Of a stretch of DNA of 5,834 nucleotides, positions 4,570-5,834 are shown piece after piece. The stretch spans positions 4,993-10,826 of the forward strand of contig JAUMYD010000041.1 of the NCBI GenBank assembly GCA_030528765.1. The letters run 5' to 3'. Below the pieces are notes generated by a model. That model ran no database searches, was not told the DNA's origin, and saw only the letters and a list, made by a program, of their open reading frames with translations. A program made the position numbers and the translations under genes. How positions within the stretch are numbered: the stretch's first letter is position 1; the number at the start of each line of letters is the position of its first letter. The DNA comes from Bacillota bacterium (GTDB lineage: Bacteria > Bacillota > Dehalobacteriia > UBA4068).

Positions 4570-5510
4570 CGACGAACGAATTCAAACATATCCCTGTTTT
4601 GTCCCAGCAGGTGCTGGAGGCCTTGCAGCCAAGAAGCGGTGGCATTTATGTCGATGGTACCGTAGGCGGTGGTGGCCATGCTGCCCTGGTTCTTGAGGCC
4701 GGTGCCCCGAATGCCTTTTTGCTGGGTATTGATCGGGATGCAGAGGCCAGGGCAGCAGCAGCTGCCCATCTGGCTCCTTACGCCGGGCGTTTTAAGCTGC
4801 TCGCGGGGAATTATTGCGATATGGCGGATCTCCTTGCTGAGCAGGGGATTGAGGCTGTGGATGGAATCCTTTTGGATATCGGTGTATCCTCCCACCAGCT
4901 GGATGCCGCTGAACGGGGCTTTTCCTACATGCAGGATGCGGCTCTGGATATGCGTATGGACCAAAGCTGTGGAAGAACCGCCGCGGAGCTGGTGAATGAA
5001 GCCTCCGGGGAAGAATTGAAAGAGATCCTCTACCGCTATGGGGAGGAGAAATGGGCGGCCCGGATCGTGCAGATGATCCTGGAAGCCCGTGCCCGGCAGC
5101 CGATCACGCGCACGGGCGAATTGGTGGATATCATTAAAAAGGCGATTCCCAAAGGGGCCAGAGAAAAGGATCAGCATCCGGCAAAGCGCAGTTTCCAGGC
5201 AATCCGAATTGCCGTAAACGATGAGCTTGGCGCACTGGAAAGGGGGCTGGAGGCGGCCATTGGCCTGCTTCGTCCTGGTGGTGTTCTGGGGGTGATCAGC
5301 TTCCATTCACTGGAGGATCGCATCGTGAAAGAGGTTTTTCGCCTGCATAGCCGGGACTGCATCTGCCCACCGGGGCTGCCAGTCTGTCAGTGCGGGCACA
5401 AAGCAGATGTGAAGCTGCTGAACAAAAAACCGCTGGTTGCTTCCCCGGAAGAACTGGCGATAAATCCCCGCAGCCGTTCTGCAAATTTTCGTGCAGTACG
5501 GAAGCTGTAG
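4566..5510 (+). CDS. rsmH: 16S rRNA (cytosine-1402-N4) methyltransferase RsmH
   Basis: A 314-residue methyltransferase of normal length, also known as MraW. It adds the N4-methyl group to C1402 of 16S rRNA in the decoding centre, using S-adenosylmethionine. Visible motifs in order: HIPVL (8-12); the SAM-binding YVDGTVGGGGHAA (28-40); GIDRDAEA (54-61); ILLDIGVSSHQLD with RGFSY (101-121); LDMRMD (127-132); KRSFQAIRIAVNDEL (207-221); and ISFHSLEDRIVK (244-255). A cysteine-rich loop near the C-terminus (C265, C267, C274, C276) is seen in many Firmicutes members. The ATG at 4566 overlaps the mraZ stop by 4 nt, with GGGAG at 4554-4558 as ribosome binding site. The next gene starts 42 nt later on the same strand, consistent with the conserved mraZ-rsmH-ftsL order. 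Confidence 0.96.
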   Translation: MTTNEFKHIPVLSQQVLEALQPRSGGIYVDGTVGGGGHAALVLEAGAPNAFLLGIDRDAEARAAAAAHLAPYAGRFKLLAGNYCDMADLLAEQGIEAVDGILLDIGVSSHQLDAAERGFSYMQDAALDMRMDQSCGRTAAELVNEASGEELKEILYRYGEEKWAARIVQMILEARARQPITRTGELVDIIKKAIPKGAREKDQHPAKRSFQAIRIAVNDELGALERGLEAAIGLLRPGGVLGVISFHSLEDRIVKEVFRLHSRDCICPPGLPVCQCGHKADVKLLNKKPLVASPEELAINPRSRSANFRAVRKL

Positions 5511-5552
5511 TTTTAACCTGTTGTGTTCTGAGCCAACGAAGGGGGACATAGA

Positions 5553-5834
5553 ATGGCTATGACGGAGAGATACGCGGTCGCCCGCGTTTATGAAGAAGCC
5601 CAATCCTTTGAGCAGCGCCGTTTGCGTGTGCTGGATGGCAGCGCGGCCCGGGAAAAGATGAATGCTCGGCGCGCAGATGTTGTGAAGATCAGCCTGACGG
5701 TGATGGCCATTTTGGTCTATTTTCTGGGTGTGACTATGATGGAAGCAAAAATAGGCACGATGGGCGGGAAGATCAACACTCTGCAGCGGGAGATCGAAAG
5801 CAGGGAGAATGAATCCTTGCGGGCTGATATGACC
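5553..5834 (+). CDS. ftsL: FtsL-like cell division protein (partial, runs off window)
   Basis: The first 94 residues of an open frame that continues past the right edge. A charged cytoplasmic N-terminus of about 45 residues (rich in E and R) leads to one hydrophobic segment (about 46-63; ISLTVMAILVYFLGV). A coiled-coil-like stretch follows, with hydrophobics spaced in heptad fashion (I67, I74, L77, I81, L89). This is the layout of FtsL and DivIC, bitopic division proteins that join FtsQ/DivIB and FtsB to activate septal cell wall synthesis. Primary sequence in this family is poorly conserved, so the assignment rests on topology and on position right after rsmH. The ATG at 5553 follows AAGGGGGA (5539-5546) with a 6-nt gap; a second ATG at 5559 is less well placed. 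The periplasmic end is missing. Confidence 0.8.
   Translation, partial: MAMTERYAVARVYEEAQSFEQRRLRVLDGSAAREKMNARRADVVKISLTVMAILVYFLGVTMMEAKIGTMGGKINTLQREIESRENESLRADMT

Noticed and set aside
4527..5306. A 259-codon minus-strand open frame antisense to rsmH.
   Set aside because: rsmH carries all family motifs on the plus strand; the antisense translation shows no recognisable motif and spans the mraZ-rsmH junction.

Overview
This window looks like ordinary chromosomal DNA from a low-to-mid GC Firmicute (Bacillota). The pointers are strong AGGAGG-type ribosome binding sites, promoters with TGn-extended -10 boxes, a YlbF-family protein next to a PerR-type Fur regulator, and the start of the division and cell wall (dcw) cluster in the order mraZ-rsmH-ftsL. 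A free-living anaerobe, perhaps a Negativicutes or Clostridia member, would fit the DUF1858 redox-disulfide protein and the PerR-like regulator. That placement is inference, not proof.

Layout. Positions 1-290 hold the 3' end of dnaE (replicative DNA polymerase III alpha). After a roughly 180-nt gap comes a monocistronic DUF1858 gene (473-673) with its own promoter and terminator. A convergent minus-strand gene (799-1266) encodes a small double-LysM protein with no signal peptide. It shares a divergent control region (about 1267-1404) with a plus-strand pair, a YlbF-family gene and a Fur-family gene that keeps all five PerR metal ligands. A candidate Fur/PerR-type operator lies at the predicted transcription start of that pair, which suggests autoregulation. 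Next is a gene with its own promoter (2383-3234) for a membrane-anchored TPR-like protein with a very acidic tail, closed by a strong terminator. Then comes a COG2426-type membrane protein (3371-3934), closed by a 19-bp perfect-stem terminator. The dcw cluster follows: mraZ, rsmH overlapping it by 4 nt, and the start of an ftsL-like gene that runs off the window.

How the genes relate. Four functional blocks are visible: replication (dnaE tail), redox and peroxide response (DUF1858, PerR), envelope or unknown function (LysM, TPR, COG2426), and division (mraZ-rsmH-ftsL). Promoters and terminators separate most blocks. The most informative regulatory signal is a run of four 10-bp direct repeats just before mraZ. 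They match the known style of MraZ operator, and the last repeat contains the mraZ Shine-Dalgarno sequence.

I see no mobile element, CRISPR array, rRNA or tRNA, and no convincing novel multi-gene system. The findings are regulatory and architectural details of otherwise recognisable genes.
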